This document shows positions 23,328 through 34,758 of a stretch of DNA of 64,000 bases, one piece after another. The notes below the pieces were generated by a model that did not search any database, was not told where the DNA came from, and saw nothing but the letters and a program-made list of their open reading frames with translations. The first letter of the stretch is position 1. Each line of letters starts with the position of its first letter. This DNA is from Quercus robur (lineage: Eukaryota; Streptophyta; Magnoliopsida; Fagales; Fagaceae): the NCBI RefSeq assembly GCF_932294415.1, contig NC_065539.1:53959501-54023500 (forward strand). The letters are read 5' to 3'. Position numbers and translations under genes: made by a program.

Positions 23328-23932
23328 TGATAGTTCCTTGGATATCAGTAGGTTGATAAGTCTCGAGCGCTGATGATCTTTGGGTTGGATCCTGAAAACA
23401 AGAACACTAAATCAGAGGAGACCGGTGGGGACCGGCCAAAAGTCCTCCGATGGTGAAGTTAGTGAACTTGGAATTCTCTGTGAGAAGGGAGTGATTTCTT
23501 GAATAAAAATGTCTGAATGCCTTACCTTCTCATCGAAGAATCCTTATATAGTATGTGTGGAACGGTTATCTGTTTAATAACCGTTCCTAATGTCGAGGAG
23601 TCCGGAGATTTTGGAGGTAACTTCCATAACCGCCATGGAAGTTACCTCAGTTGGACTTGCGTTCCATGGAGAATTTGGCACTTAGTAGTTCAATCCAATG
23701 AACTCGTCCATCCTTCATCAAGGACGGACGAGACTATCAAGGACGGGTCGTCCTTGTCCAAATGACTAAGGATGGACAAGCTTCCCATGGGACCTCGTCC
23801 ATCTAAAGACGGACGAGGTCAACCTGGAAGCTTGGGATGATCACCTTGTTTGCCTGGTTCGCCTTTGCTGGTCTTTTATTGGACGAGCCATATGGACGAG
23901 TTCAGGAGTTGGTGTTTTTTGTGACACCATCA
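23328..23932 (-). repeat. LTR of outer element (5' LTR in coding direction)
   Basis: 605 bp, the partner of 84-688 with about 24 substitutions and no indel. It is followed directly by aatat, the target duplication. Confidence 0.95.
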
Positions 23933-24637
23933 AATATTGGTCTGCCTTTATGACAATAGTTTGTGATTACTTTGGTGGGATATATGCAAACTTCCAAGCA
24001 TACTGAGGAAGGGCTATTAGTCTATGGCCAACAACTTCATCAATGGGCACAGCGTCACAAATTTCTTTCAAATCATCTTCAGAGAGCTTTACAGCCAAGG
24101 AACCAATGTTGGTATCAAGGTTTCTAACTTTAGTTGTGCCTGTATAACATCAACAAGATAGAGAAAGAAGAAAAATCATCCATGGGATAAAAATCTCAAA
24201 AAATGCCTAAAAGCAGTGCTTATCAATCAAGATAATATATAGAATATAGGCACAGTTTGATAAAGAAAAATTGTAGTTTCTTTCTCATAAATATATTAAA
24301 ACAGAAATACATCAAACTAGATAAATAATTATTAGAAATTCATTTTGCATGCTAATGAATAAAACTATTATTAAGTTAATTATACGAAGAAAAAAAATAG
24401 AAATTGAAAATGTCAATTACACCAGGGATTGGGATGATGTCGTCACCCTAATGGAGAAGCCATGCTAAAGCCAGTTGAGGAGTAGCACAGGCATGCTTTT
24501 CAGCCTGTTTAGCAAGTTTGCTATAAAGAATTTTGTTCTTCTCTAAATTCTCCCCATTGAACCTTGGAAATGTATTCTGTGACAAGAACATAGATATGAC
24601 TTTTAAAAGCACATTCCAGTATTCATGTTACAAACCC

Positions 24638-24668
<31 letters not shown>

Positions 24669-24830
24669 AGAAGAAGTCATTCACTAATATTTTCATGCTA
24701 GTAAGAGATTCTGTCTTTAGCAAAAATTAAGATTACTTACTATCCATATGCATTATGCAATATATATGCACGACAAAGTGATTCCACGAAAGCAGAAAGT
24801 TAAGACTACATTTTATTTCATGTAACATAC

Positions 24831-26829
24831 TATGAGAGTGCTTTTTTTCTTTAGCACACAGGCCAAAGGATCCTGGGCCAAATAGTTGTAGTTTGGTGGA
24901 CTAGGCTTGGTTCACCGCAGCTAAATGGGGGCTGATTACGAACCAAGTTGTGCGCAAGTCACATAAATCTCCTCAAGGCAAAAATGCGATTCCTCCTAAG
25001 CAATAAAATATCATTATAAGTGTTTTAGTATCATAAAATGACCATTTACTCTTACAAAATAAATAAAATAAATATTCATAATATTCACAATGAGAAAGAG
25101 ATTGAAATAGAATATTTAAGGCTTATCTTTTATCGTATAAACATTTAAAAGAATTCATTCACTTGGTACCCCAGACGTACTGTCGTGGGATCCCGGGGCG
25201 TATTAGGCCTGTAAGAACCTAGAATACTGATTCTCTACACTATAAAATCTTTTTCCATGCTTGTTATGCAATGGAGTTTTGTCCTTTCCCTTTACCTCTA
25301 TAGGTCCTACACAAGAACAACTATACAATACGCATATCTTCAAATAATTGTTAGTTTCTTAGATTATGATATATATTTTAATACATATACATATATGTAA
25401 ATGAATTTCATGATAATGATTCAGTCATGAGGATCCTGGCCCCAATTCTCACAGACTTAGTGCTTTTGCACAAAACTTGTGGGATTTGGAACTCAAGTCC
25501 GAGTGGCTTTGCTTGGGCATTACCTTCCAAGATGGTTAGGTGAGAAGGATTTTTGTGAGAGAGAGAGATATCTGATGTGTGTATGTTTTGGCATATATTT
25601 CTTTGGAGGCTAAGTGTGTCCAAGGCCCAAGTTGAAGTGAGGACCCCGGTAAAAGGACTCAGCTTTTGGCTGAGTAAAAAGAAAAACTAACAAGCAAGAA
25701 TATATGTATTGAGCAGCAAGAAGCAGTAAAGGAAGATAATATAATAAAGAAATACTCGAAGTAATTGTTAGAAATCCTCAAATCAATATGAGATATTTCA
25801 TTATTTTTCTTAATTATGGATTACAATGTGCTCACTAAGACATGTTACAAGGTCCAATAAGCTCAAAAATTACAGACTTAGATGGCTATCTAAGCCTCTA
25901 AGACTTGCAAAGTTTGAATCCCTTTGAATCCAAGTATGTTCTATAGTGGTTGTTTCTGGGATACCGAGCACTGTTTTCTTCTTTCTTTGAGTTTTTGATA
26001 GAGTTTTCTCAACGATTCTTATTATGATTCCCTATTTCTGAATTCCCTTTATTTGTTGGCTGTCTTCCCCTTTTATAGTGTCATTTTAGGGTTTGGATAC
26101 CTCTGATTCTCCCCCTTTGGCTCCCTAGGTACCAGAGCCACTGTTATGTCAGCCACTTTAATGGCTGGTTCTTTCTCTGTTTCTGATAGTTTTCATCTTT
26201 TAGTGCTATTTCTCTAAAAGTCACTTGCTGACTTTCCATTCCGGGGCGTCCTTGGGTAGCTAACTTTCAATCCATCTTTTTTCAAGGTTTCTTACTTTTC
26301 AGACTCAGCTTTTGGTTGTCTTTCCTTGCTGTGATTTTTCCCAGGTGAGTGGAATCCATTTCTGCTAGGTTGAAGATTTTCCCAGCCACTTCCCCTTATA
26401 ATTCTTCATTCTGGATTCCCCGAGGTACCAGCCTTTTGTTCATGAATTGTCACTCTCCAAGCTCTTTGGTTCTTTGCTGCACCACTGGGTGCTTGAGAAG
26501 GACATATCTGTTCTTCATTTCTTGTAATTCGTGGTACCCCTTTTGAGCTGTCTCAATCCCACGTTAGCTGTGCTGCACGTCCCGAGGATCCCGAGCCTCT
26601 GGCAGCCTCTAGGTATCCTGGCCCAATTCTTTCACTGGACTTTGCTTGGTTTTTTTTAATGGTCTTTTTGCTGGAAATTTGAACATACATAGGGCCTTGA
26701 TGTTGATTTTTCTTGCTACTTGAATTGGGTCTTCTTAACTTCATTAATTGGGCCTTCTTTTGTTAAGACCCATGGTCTTTCCATACTTTTCATGGAATGA
26801 GCTTTCTTGTGAAATTTTGGCCCTCAACA
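24831..26829 (-). mobile_element. Solo LTR of a Tat-type element in an intron of the reductase pseudogene
   Basis: A 1,999-bp LTR with TG-like and CA ends, flanked by a perfect 5-bp duplication catac (24826-24830 and 26830-26834). No internal region is present, so it is a solo LTR left by LTR-LTR recombination. Its ends and several inner blocks resemble the inner element's LTR (TCACCGCAGCTAA, ACTTGCAAAGTTTGA, CTCAACA), but it is longer and clearly diverged, so it is a sister family. A minus-strand CTATAAAAGGGG box lies near 26070-26081. Confidence 0.88.
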
Positions 26830-27063
26830 CATACCAATACACTCTCAGTAGGCAAGCTCTCAAGAACTGCCTTCCCAGCAAAGAACCCACGGCCAAGAGG
26901 GTTGTATGCAACTATTCCAATACCAAGCTCCCTGCAAGTTATAAACAGGTGGCAGTTCACTTGAATCATGCAGCACAAATTATATCTTAAAGGGGTTTCA
27001 GAATAATCAAGAACAGAAAAGTATAAATAAACTTAAGAATCAGCATTAAAATGGGATAAAAAT

Positions 27064-27957
27064 TGTTAGGTTTTAAATACTTAGGATTTTATGTATTTAG
27101 AACTCTAATGTGTATTGTTGGCAAACCATGATCAAAACAATATGTTTAGTCGTGTTTAGACTTGCTCAAAGTTGGTTCATGTATGTAAAGTTGGAATAAG
27201 CTGATGCAGAATTTATTTATGCTTCTCGGCCTGATTCGATCAATCGAAAATCGGGTCAAATGCGTTTTCTGCAGAATTCCAACTCAGCCCTAGTTTTGTT
27301 TTAAAACATTTAGGCTTTTCTAATTTGCCCTAGGTATATAAGGCAAACCCTAGCCACGTTTTTGTGTTGCTCATATTGCTTTTTGTATAAATCTCTTGTG
27401 AAATCTGTGAGGAGTTTTCCTTTACACAAGTTTAGGATTATCAAGAAGGAGATTCATTCAAGAACTTGATGATCATTCAGTTGTTGCCATAAGAACTTAA
27501 AGAAACACAAACGGGTGTGCTTGTACTTGTTGGAGAATCCTAGAAAGAAGAAGTCTGTGGTTTCGGAGCTTGCACGTGGTCGTGTCAGTAAGTTTCTACT
27601 AGTGGGTAGCAATAGGATGTTAATGGTCTAAGTCCTGTTGAACAACTTCGATTCTTTCATAGTGGATTCTTTCATAGTGGATTCAGGCCAACTTCGATTT
27701 TTGCACCCTCTAAATTATAGGGTTTAAAAGTGTATTTTCCCCATCAAAAGTTAATATACTTCTTTTAATAAATTTGCTCTTGAATTTAATCCATGTTTGG
27801 ACTGCACAAAGCATGTTTTAGTTACTTATTCACACAACAACAAGTGATGTGTGAATGATATTTTTACTTGCTTTGCCTTGCTCGTGCCCAACAACTCAAG
27901 CAACTTCTCCATAAACCTCCCTTGTGAAAGTGGGAGAAGGACGCATTGAATATAACA
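27064..27957. mobile_element. 894-bp TG..CA insertion with 8-bp flanking repeat (solo LTR-like)
   Basis: The segment starts TGTTAGG and ends ATAACA (5-bp inverted ends TGTTA/TAACA) and is flanked by perfect copies of ataaaaat (27056-27063 and 27958-27965). It contains a TATA-like TATATAAGGC near 27335 on the plus strand and no coding capacity. The ends suggest a copia-type solo LTR, but the flanking repeat is 8 bp where 5 is usual, so a DNA element of the hAT type cannot be excluded. It sits where the reductase's central exons would be expected. Confidence 0.5.
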
Positions 27958-27965
27958 ATAAAAAT

Positions 27966-28592
27966 TTGAAAAATCAAAACATTTGGTACTGGTTTGATCC
28001 ACAGTACTAACGTGGAATTAATAAACCAAGCCTTCATTAATCAAGGGGACTATCATTAATCCCAATACAAAAGTGGGTCATGGTAGTAATAGAAATTCCA
28101 AACACTAATGATAGAATCGCATGAAATTTGGCAAACTGAAAAGAAATGATGTGAGAGCAAAACTCATGGCTTTTTGCCATGATTTCAGTTGTTTTTTTCC
28201 CAAATTCCTTGATTAGATTTAACAAATTTGTAATTTATGAAATTTTTATTCCTTTTTTTTTTATCATTTTTGTTTTAGAACTCAAAATTGAGTATTGTGG
28301 GCTTTATGACATTTCTTAGGGTAAGTAGTATCAATTTATGTGATTATCTCAAATTTACATTTTTTTTTTTCTAAATTCGTACTTAACACGAATTAGGATT
28401 TATCTATATGTGCCTATATAAAATTAGAGGATGTAACTCAAGCACTCTTATGCTATTCTTCTTGGAATAAAAGTATTCTATTTCTTGTGAAAAATTCGCT
28501 GTGTTACACTCGCACACTAATGAAAAATGGTCATTTAATGTCATAATTCTGGTTAAAATTTCAAAAAATATACAGAAATATTAAATAATTAC
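27966..28592. other. AT-rich remnant intron of the reductase pseudogene
   Basis: No exon, RNA or repeat was recognised here, although the missing middle exons of the reductase would be expected in this interval or the neighbouring ones. Confidence 0.5.
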
Positions 28593-29275
28593 CTTTCCAA
28601 CCATGATTTCATTATCATGATTATGGCCATAAAGATCTGATGTATCAAAGAAAGTGATGCCCCTATCAAATGCTTCCTTAATAACTGAACATCCAGCTGC
28701 ATGAGAGAGAGGAGTGTTTTATAGTCCCGATAGTCCAACACATCCAAAGCCCAATTTAGAAACCTACTTAGCAGAAAAGGATCCATGAGGATTTGGAAGT
28801 CGGAGACTTATGTTTTATATATATATATATATATGCATGTATAGGAATGATAGCAGTTTTAAATTAGCGTAAATTAAAAAATGAGGAAACAAACGGAAAA
28901 ACTGAAAAGTAAAAATGTTTAGAGACAATATATGTAACGCAGGTGATCGTTAAATTGAAAATCAGAAATCAGAAGAGCATGCAAATCTTGTGTGGGGGCC
29001 GTGTATTGATTATTGTTTCAATGAAAGATGATGATGAAAGAAGAGAGTAGTGATGAGTAGCCAACTCAACTCTCGCATCTAATGGTATTATCATATTCAC
29101 ATATGTATCCAAACTGTGCAACTGCTAGCTAGCTCGACTGGTAGCTATGAAATTTAAAGAAAAAGAAAGATCGAAGAGGCTGATCGAGTTCGAGGCTGAC
29201 CTCTAATCCCTGAGTGCCCAGTTTGAGTAATGGTGATGGGATTTGGATCTGATGCTGCAGCAGCTTCACTTCCAT

Positions 29276-29810
29276 TGTTAACTCTCGGACTCAAACACTG
29301 TTTTGTGAAATCCAGCTACCTAGCTATTACAACAAAGTCACAATTTATCGTTGGTTCAGACTTCTGACACTTGGATCATTTTTTTACTTTTTTAACATGT
29401 TTCTATTTTTAGTAACTCCCAGACCGTGCAGCTGCAACGCGCTATATATATATTGAGTATGACCAATGATTTGGTGGCCCCAACCTTAAAACTATGTCGT
29501 ATCAACGTCTGCATTTTCAGAAAATAAAAACGACACCGTCTAATTAAATTAAGACCCAAAAAAAAAAAGCGACATCGTTTGAGGACCCCAAGCTACACGG
29601 TGTCGTATCGACGCCACAACTCGCCACATGGCGAGTTGTGATTAGTGAAGGCGTGAGTCAGTGGGGACACACATTACTCTCCGAAACCGAAACCGAAACC
29701 GAAACGCACTCTTTAAGAATGTGTTTCCTTCTTGTCCTTGAAATCTGAGAAGAAATTGAAAGTGAGAATTGAAACCCACCCACAAAATTGAAGGAAGGAG
29801 AATCAGGAAA
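29276..29810. promoter_or_regulatory. Head-to-head intergenic promoter region (reductase pseudogene / p24 gene)
   Basis: 535 bp separate the two divergent start codons. It holds four related motifs around CGACACCGT (29494-29508, 29531-29540, 29570-29580, 29594-29610), a perfect inverted repeat (29615-29640) and four tandem CCGAAA units (29681-29704). Related AAACGACGCCGTTT-like words are frequent in plant core promoters (from memory). Confidence 0.5.
29615..29640. repeat. Perfect 11-bp inverted repeat in the p24 promoter
   Basis: CACAACTCGCC and GGCGAGTTGTG are separated by acat. It lies 171 bp before the p24 start codon. It could bind a dimeric regulator or form a small hairpin in the 5' UTR; neither is shown. 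Confidence 0.7.
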
Positions 29811-32800
29811 ATGGAGGTAAGGTCTGAGAAGAAGACGTGGATGGTGATGGTAATGGTACTATTGAGCTTGACTGGAAAAATATCCTCTTTATCGGTGACG
29901 GTAAACGAGGTCGAGTGCGTGTACGAGTACGTTCTCTACGAAGGCGACACCGTTTCAGGAAATTTCGTGGTGGTTGACCACGACATCTTCTGGAGCTCCG
30001 ATCACCCCGGCATCGATTTCACCGTACACTCGCTAATCTCTTCTCTTCCTACGCTAATCTTTTCTTTTTAGCCTCAATTCACTTTTGATTTTTTAAATAA
30101 AGATTCAATTTTTTTTTTTTTTTTTTCATTTTGATTGGTTGCCCTAGATTTATTATGATTTCTTGTGGGGAAAAAGACAAATCTAAGCTCAAATTCAGTT
30201 TAGGAAATCACGAAATAAAGAAATTTTGTAACTTTATTTTTTTGTTTTTTGATTTCAGTTGTTGCATAGATTTGTTCTAAGCGTGTAATTTGGGAATTGA
30301 TGCTACTTTTATGTGAGGGATGTGTTTTGCAATTCAAGGATTTGAGTGCTATGTTATCTTTTGCATCAACAAATTTATAGCTTTGTTAGAAATAGAAGAA
30401 GGTGTTTTATGTTTTTCGATTCTATCCATAACAAAACTACAACTTGTAGTTGTAGTGTTCTGTATGCGTTTCAATCTGTATTGTGAGTTTATGATTTTAA
30501 GGTTTGCTTTAGACACAATATTGTTGATATCGTATTTGCTGCTATTGTCGTCACTATATCATCAATGGATCCAATACAAATACACAGGGTTTCCCCTACT
30601 AGCGGTGCATTGCATCGAACCCCAGCTGCATTCAGAAGCGGGCAAGGGCTAGTTAGGGCATATAATATAGTGTATGACTTTGAATAGAATAGAACAGCAG
30701 AAAATAATACACTAGGTCAACCCTGACTAGACTGTTGAGGATTTGATTTGCTTCTGTTGTCCCCAAATCCAAGATTAACACTGATATCTTTAATTAGATG
30801 TGTTTGGATGTCTTCTAATGATTAATTTGACTACTTGGTGTTGAATCATAAACTCTCATAGTGACTTGAGAAATAAAGTTCTAGTGAATTTTTAATGATG
30901 CAAAAGATTTGGCCGATAATCCCTCTTGTAAGGTGCATTGGGTAGGACAAAAAAAGTGAGGACAGAAAAGGATGGAGACAAAATAGAAGATGGATTGGTA
31001 TTTTCTCTTGTTTGGTAGAGTAGAAAAGTGAAAGGAAGGAAATAAGAAGAGATGATTATTTTCTCTTGTTTGGTATTTTCTCTTCTTTCCCTTTTTTTTT
31101 CCCATCCTCCTTACATCTTTCCTCTCACTTTTCTATCCTCTCTATCAAACAATGCCTAAGAAGTTTGAATGATGTTCTGCCCACTTATAAATAACTTAAT
31201 AATAAAATAAAAAAGGAGGAAAAGTTGAAAGAGTTCTTTGTGTGCGTGTGTGCGTGTGTGTGTTTGTGTTTGCTAAGTGAAGATGGGGGGGATCAAACAC
31301 TGGAAGTATACCCACCATGGTGGTGGAAATGCCAATAGGCCAAAGGGACATTGGTAGTTGAAGGAGTTTTTATATTTAGTCTCAAATTAGTCATTTATGA
31401 ATAATACATCCTAATTGTGGTGTTTTGTGCAGGTGACATCTCCCGCAGGTAACGTGGTGCAAAGTTTAAAGGGTGTTTCTGGGGACAAGTTTGACTTCAA
31501 GGCCCCACGAAGCGGAATGTACAAATTCTGTTTTCATAATCCTTACTCAACACCAGAGACTGTTTCTTTCTACATTCATGTCGGTCATATTCCCAATGAG
31601 CATGACCTTGCCAAAGATGGTTTGTTAAAATCTCTGACAATTTGTTGTTATTAGATGATTCTGATAGTCTACCATCATCTATATATATTCAAATATGAAA
31701 TTTTATAAGAAATAAAATTTACCGATTATTTTAATGAAGCGCTATTTGCCCAAACAACATGTTTGAGGCTGATACGCCCGCTCTTGTTTTGCCCTACCTT
31801 TTAACATTACCCGGTGGCTTTTCAGAACATTTGGACCCAGTAAATGTTAAAATTGCTGAGCTGAGAGAGGCATTGGAGTCTGTTACAGCAGAGCAGAAGT
31901 ACTTAAAAGCACGTGATACTCGGCATCGTCATAGTAAGTAGTTCTCTTTTCTATTAATTTAACTGATGATCATGGTTTGAAATAATCATGTCCTTTTGTG
32001 GTGTTTTACAAGCAATTCTAGATATATGCCTAATTCATGGACAGAATTTATTTCCCATCTGCTATGGTTGCACCCCTTTTGTCTTTTCTGTGTCTGACAC
32101 TAGACAGCCATGTATTTGCTTTTGTGATTACTGCAGGGAAAATATAAACTCTCATTTTTGTGTGCAAGTTCAGGGAAATGTTCAGTAAATATGCATAACA
32201 TGATGTTTTTAGCATCAGTAACATAAAGCTGTTAATAACATGGATAGATTCATTTCCTCGTTGTATCAAAAAATGCATGATGCATGCCCTCTACCGTAAT
32301 TTACTGTTAATTCACTTGTAAGCCTTAAAATTGTTTGTTAAATCCATATATGTATATATATATATATAAGTAATGATATTTTGTTGAAAAAAGAACTGCC
32401 TCACATACACATGGGTATACAAAGTAGTCTTGAAGAGATACAAAAAGAGATAATTACATCTAAATGAAAGAGAATCAGGGAAATCTATGATGGAATGTAT
32501 CTCAATTTGACCCAAAACACCACTTTTCAAACAAAGTTCTTAAGAAAGATGATTTTAGCTGAATAATTTAGATGCTGTTGGTGGGCATAATCTTTCTACA
32601 AACTATGGTCATTCCACAATCCATACAAGGGCACCAGAATTACATCTCTTAAGGAATGCAATATTTTCTTTATTTCTTTCCTTATTCCTCATATCTATCA
32701 AGAAAACCTAGATGGGTGATTGTATATTATGGTGGTAGAAACTCTTTGAGGAGCTTGATAGGGCGTCTGGTAGTAAACCATTAAGCAAAGAGCCTTTTCC

Positions 32801-33191
32801 ATGTGGGAAGTGGCAATGCTACAATATCCCAACCTTGTTGCTTGTTCATTGTACCTGTCTAAAATGTCAAAGATGAATCACTAACTCATTATTTAGTTGG
32901 TCCTAGACATCTTTAATGTGCTTCTTGTTTGTTGTTTTGCTGCTTCTGAATATATCTATTCCTATATTCCATCGATTCACAAGATCATTTTCAAGATTTT
33001 ATGTTGGGCAAAATGACAACTTCTTACCAATTACTTACCACTGTGTTTCTGCTGCAGCAAACGAGAGCACCCGAAATCGTGTTATATTCTACACTGTTGG
33101 AGAGTATCTTTTGCTGGCTATTGCAAGTGGTCTGCAAGTTATCTATATACGGCAGCTCTTCAGCAAATCTGTGGGGTACAACCGAGTTTGA
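29811..33191 (+). CDS. p24-beta2-type transmembrane emp24 domain protein
   Basis: Four exons (29811-30023, 31433-31619, 31826-31933, 33058-33191) encode 213 residues, close to Arabidopsis AT3G07680. p24 proteins cycle between ER and Golgi as COPI/COPII cargo receptors. Visible parts are an N-terminal hydrophobic signal peptide (about 10-26), a GOLD domain starting SVTVNEVECVYEYVLY with the Cys36-Cys104 pair expected to form the lumenal disulfide, a heptad-rich coiled coil (IAELREALESV), a membrane span near residues 180-200 and a short cytosolic tail ending SKSVGYNRV. All introns are GT..AG and the frame closes exactly. ATG 29811 is the first in-frame ATG before the signal peptide. It looks intact. 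Intron 1 holds a MITE. The naming is by sequence recall of the whole protein. Confidence 0.93.
30932..31156. mobile_element. Small PIF/Harbinger-like MITE in intron 1 of the p24 gene
   Basis: 225 bp flanked by TAA (30929-30931 and 31157-31159). The ends are imperfectly inverted (GGTGCATTGGGTAGG versus GGCATTGTTTGATAG). The interior is purine-rich on one side and pyrimidine-rich on the other, giving a foldback. A 3-bp TAA/TTA target is typical of PIF/Harbinger. Confidence 0.55.
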
Positions 33192-34718
33192 GCTGCCTGA
33201 TTAATGTTTGTCTGTTTAGCACTAGATGAGGCTTATAGATGAGTTTCTTTTGTGAAACAAAAATATGTTGGTTTATACTTTATACTATTAATTTATTGCG
33301 TCTGAACTACAATGTGAGTTTTAAGCAAAATGACTGATTTAGCTTACCTTAAATTCAGATTTTCGTGGTTTTAGAAAATGGGTGTGGATTGTGATGAATA
33401 GAAACAATAGTAGTTTTTTTTTTTTTTTCTTGAAATAAAGAATATTCAAATCATGCATGGTGTGAGCTAATATGGGTGCCAGAAATGATTTAATTTGAAT
33501 AGCTATTGGATGGTACTTGTCAATGGATAGAGATGCATACCATTCAATGGGATCCAATGGCTATTGGGACATTCAAGGGACTCAACTCTGATAAATTGTG
33601 GTAACCTCAGTACCAGATTGAAGGTTGCCTTTTGGGCCATACTGGGAATGTCGAATATGTTTTGAACATTAGAAGCGTATGATTTAGTCCATCAGCGTAT
33701 AGAAACCTGTCCAGGACGTTGACAAAATTGGGCCGGGGTTTTCCCTTTCATATATAATGCCTGGGCTTCCGATTCTTTTTTTTTTTTTTTTTTGCTAACC
33801 GGCTTCCGATTCTATTTTAGGATAATATGCATGGGAGTTTGAATGCTCGGGAATGTTATTATGTTTACTTTGTTTTGATTAGTAATGTAATTAGAATTTT
33901 GGGAATATGAAACCCCATCTTTGGTTTATTGCTAATAATTATTTTTTCCTCCCAAAATATCTGAGGTTTATAAATACAATATTAAGTGTCTTGTTCTGAT
34001 GACAAAAAGTTATCATCAGGAGTGGACGAAATAGGTTAAAATTTTCTTTAAAAATATATATATATGTATTGCCAATGATGTATAAGCTCAAGTCAAGTAA
34101 AAAAAAAAAAAAAATCTAAAACCTCTTCCTCTTATAAGTTCAAGAGTTAAAGGTGAGATCGGAGGGCCCAAAAACTTTACTCAATAAAAATTATTTTTTT
34201 AAAATCATCTTCTCTTTGGACATTGTGCATTGTAATAATGTGTTTCTCTATTTGCAGTAATTTAAAAGCAAAAATTTTCAATCTCCCAAATACATGAAAG
34301 GTGAATGTGGATACCAATCTTATAAAAAAAGAATCTGAGATTTTATGAAAATGAAGATTTGGTGAGAATTCAAATACCATTCGTATTTAGATTCTTGTGA
34401 GTTTATTCATAGCTAAAAATCATAATATTTATAAATCCTATGAAAATTTCATGAATCTTAAAAGATTAGCTTGAATAAAACATCTTGCTATATTATTCTA
34501 TAGCTCAGATGTTGAAAACATATACTTTTATGTTGGTAAGATTTTTTTGTTTTGACATTAACATTGAGTTGGAAAACGATGTCTTAACTTCCCTTATTTA
34601 GTTTCGTGTAAGATAGAATTGTTTTTCAAAAAAATTTAGTAAGAGATAACTCTATCTCATGTCAAGTTCAATAAGGAAAGTAAAAATATAGAACTGTTTT
34701 TCCTAATACTACCAAATA

Positions 34719-34758
<40 letters not shown>

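Larger units (their letters stand above)
84..23932 (-). mobile_element. Outer Ty3/gypsy Tat-lineage LTR retrotransposon, carrying a nested element
   Basis: The element has 605-bp LTRs (84-688 and 23328-23932) with TG..CA ends, a near-perfect 5-bp target duplication, a primer-binding site at 23311-23326 and a polypurine tract at 689-699. In coding direction (minus) the order is gag, protease, RT, RNase H, a second RNase H, integrase, then an extra gene on the plus strand. The second RNase H and the antisense extra gene are known traits of the plant Tat lineage. The LTRs differ at about 24 of 605 sites by eye (4%), mostly transitions. At 1.3e-8 substitutions per site per year this is about 1.5 My, and older if this plant evolves slowly. 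The element is broken: the nested 13.8-kb insertion lies in its antisense gene, and gag-pol carries roughly half a dozen interruptions. Confidence 0.93.
23967..29275 (-). pseudogene. Aldo-keto reductase pseudogene (perakine reductase / auxin-induced protein family)
   Basis: Five exons are recognisable on the minus strand: 29201-29275 (ends LGTQGLE), 28593-28763 (VSKLGFGC.. FFDTSDLYG), 26835-26931 ([17 protein letters not shown]), 24423-24576 (FNGENLEKNK.. LALAWLLH) and 23967-24139 (ending FAYIPPK, stop TAA). Retained borders are GT..AG, and phases agree where flanking exons survive. The family are NADPH-dependent cytosolic oxidoreductases with an Asp-Tyr-Lys-His tetrad; Asp and Tyr lie in the second exon. 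The central exons, including the tetrad Lys and His, are not found between 26932 and 28592. In-frame stops occur at 28719-28721 and 24448-24450. Three transposons sit in or beside it. The exon 1 donor is the weak GTCAGC. It is non-functional with high confidence; the family call is firm from the motifs. Confidence 0.88.

Noticed and set aside
28764-28790. In-frame TAG before VSKLGFGC in the reductase
   Set aside because: It is the splice acceptor end of an intron; the true first exon with LGTQGLE lies at 29201-29275.
32300-33000. Possible transposon fragment in intron 3 of the p24 gene
   Set aside because: AT-rich intronic sequence with no ends, duplication or coding motif that supports an element.
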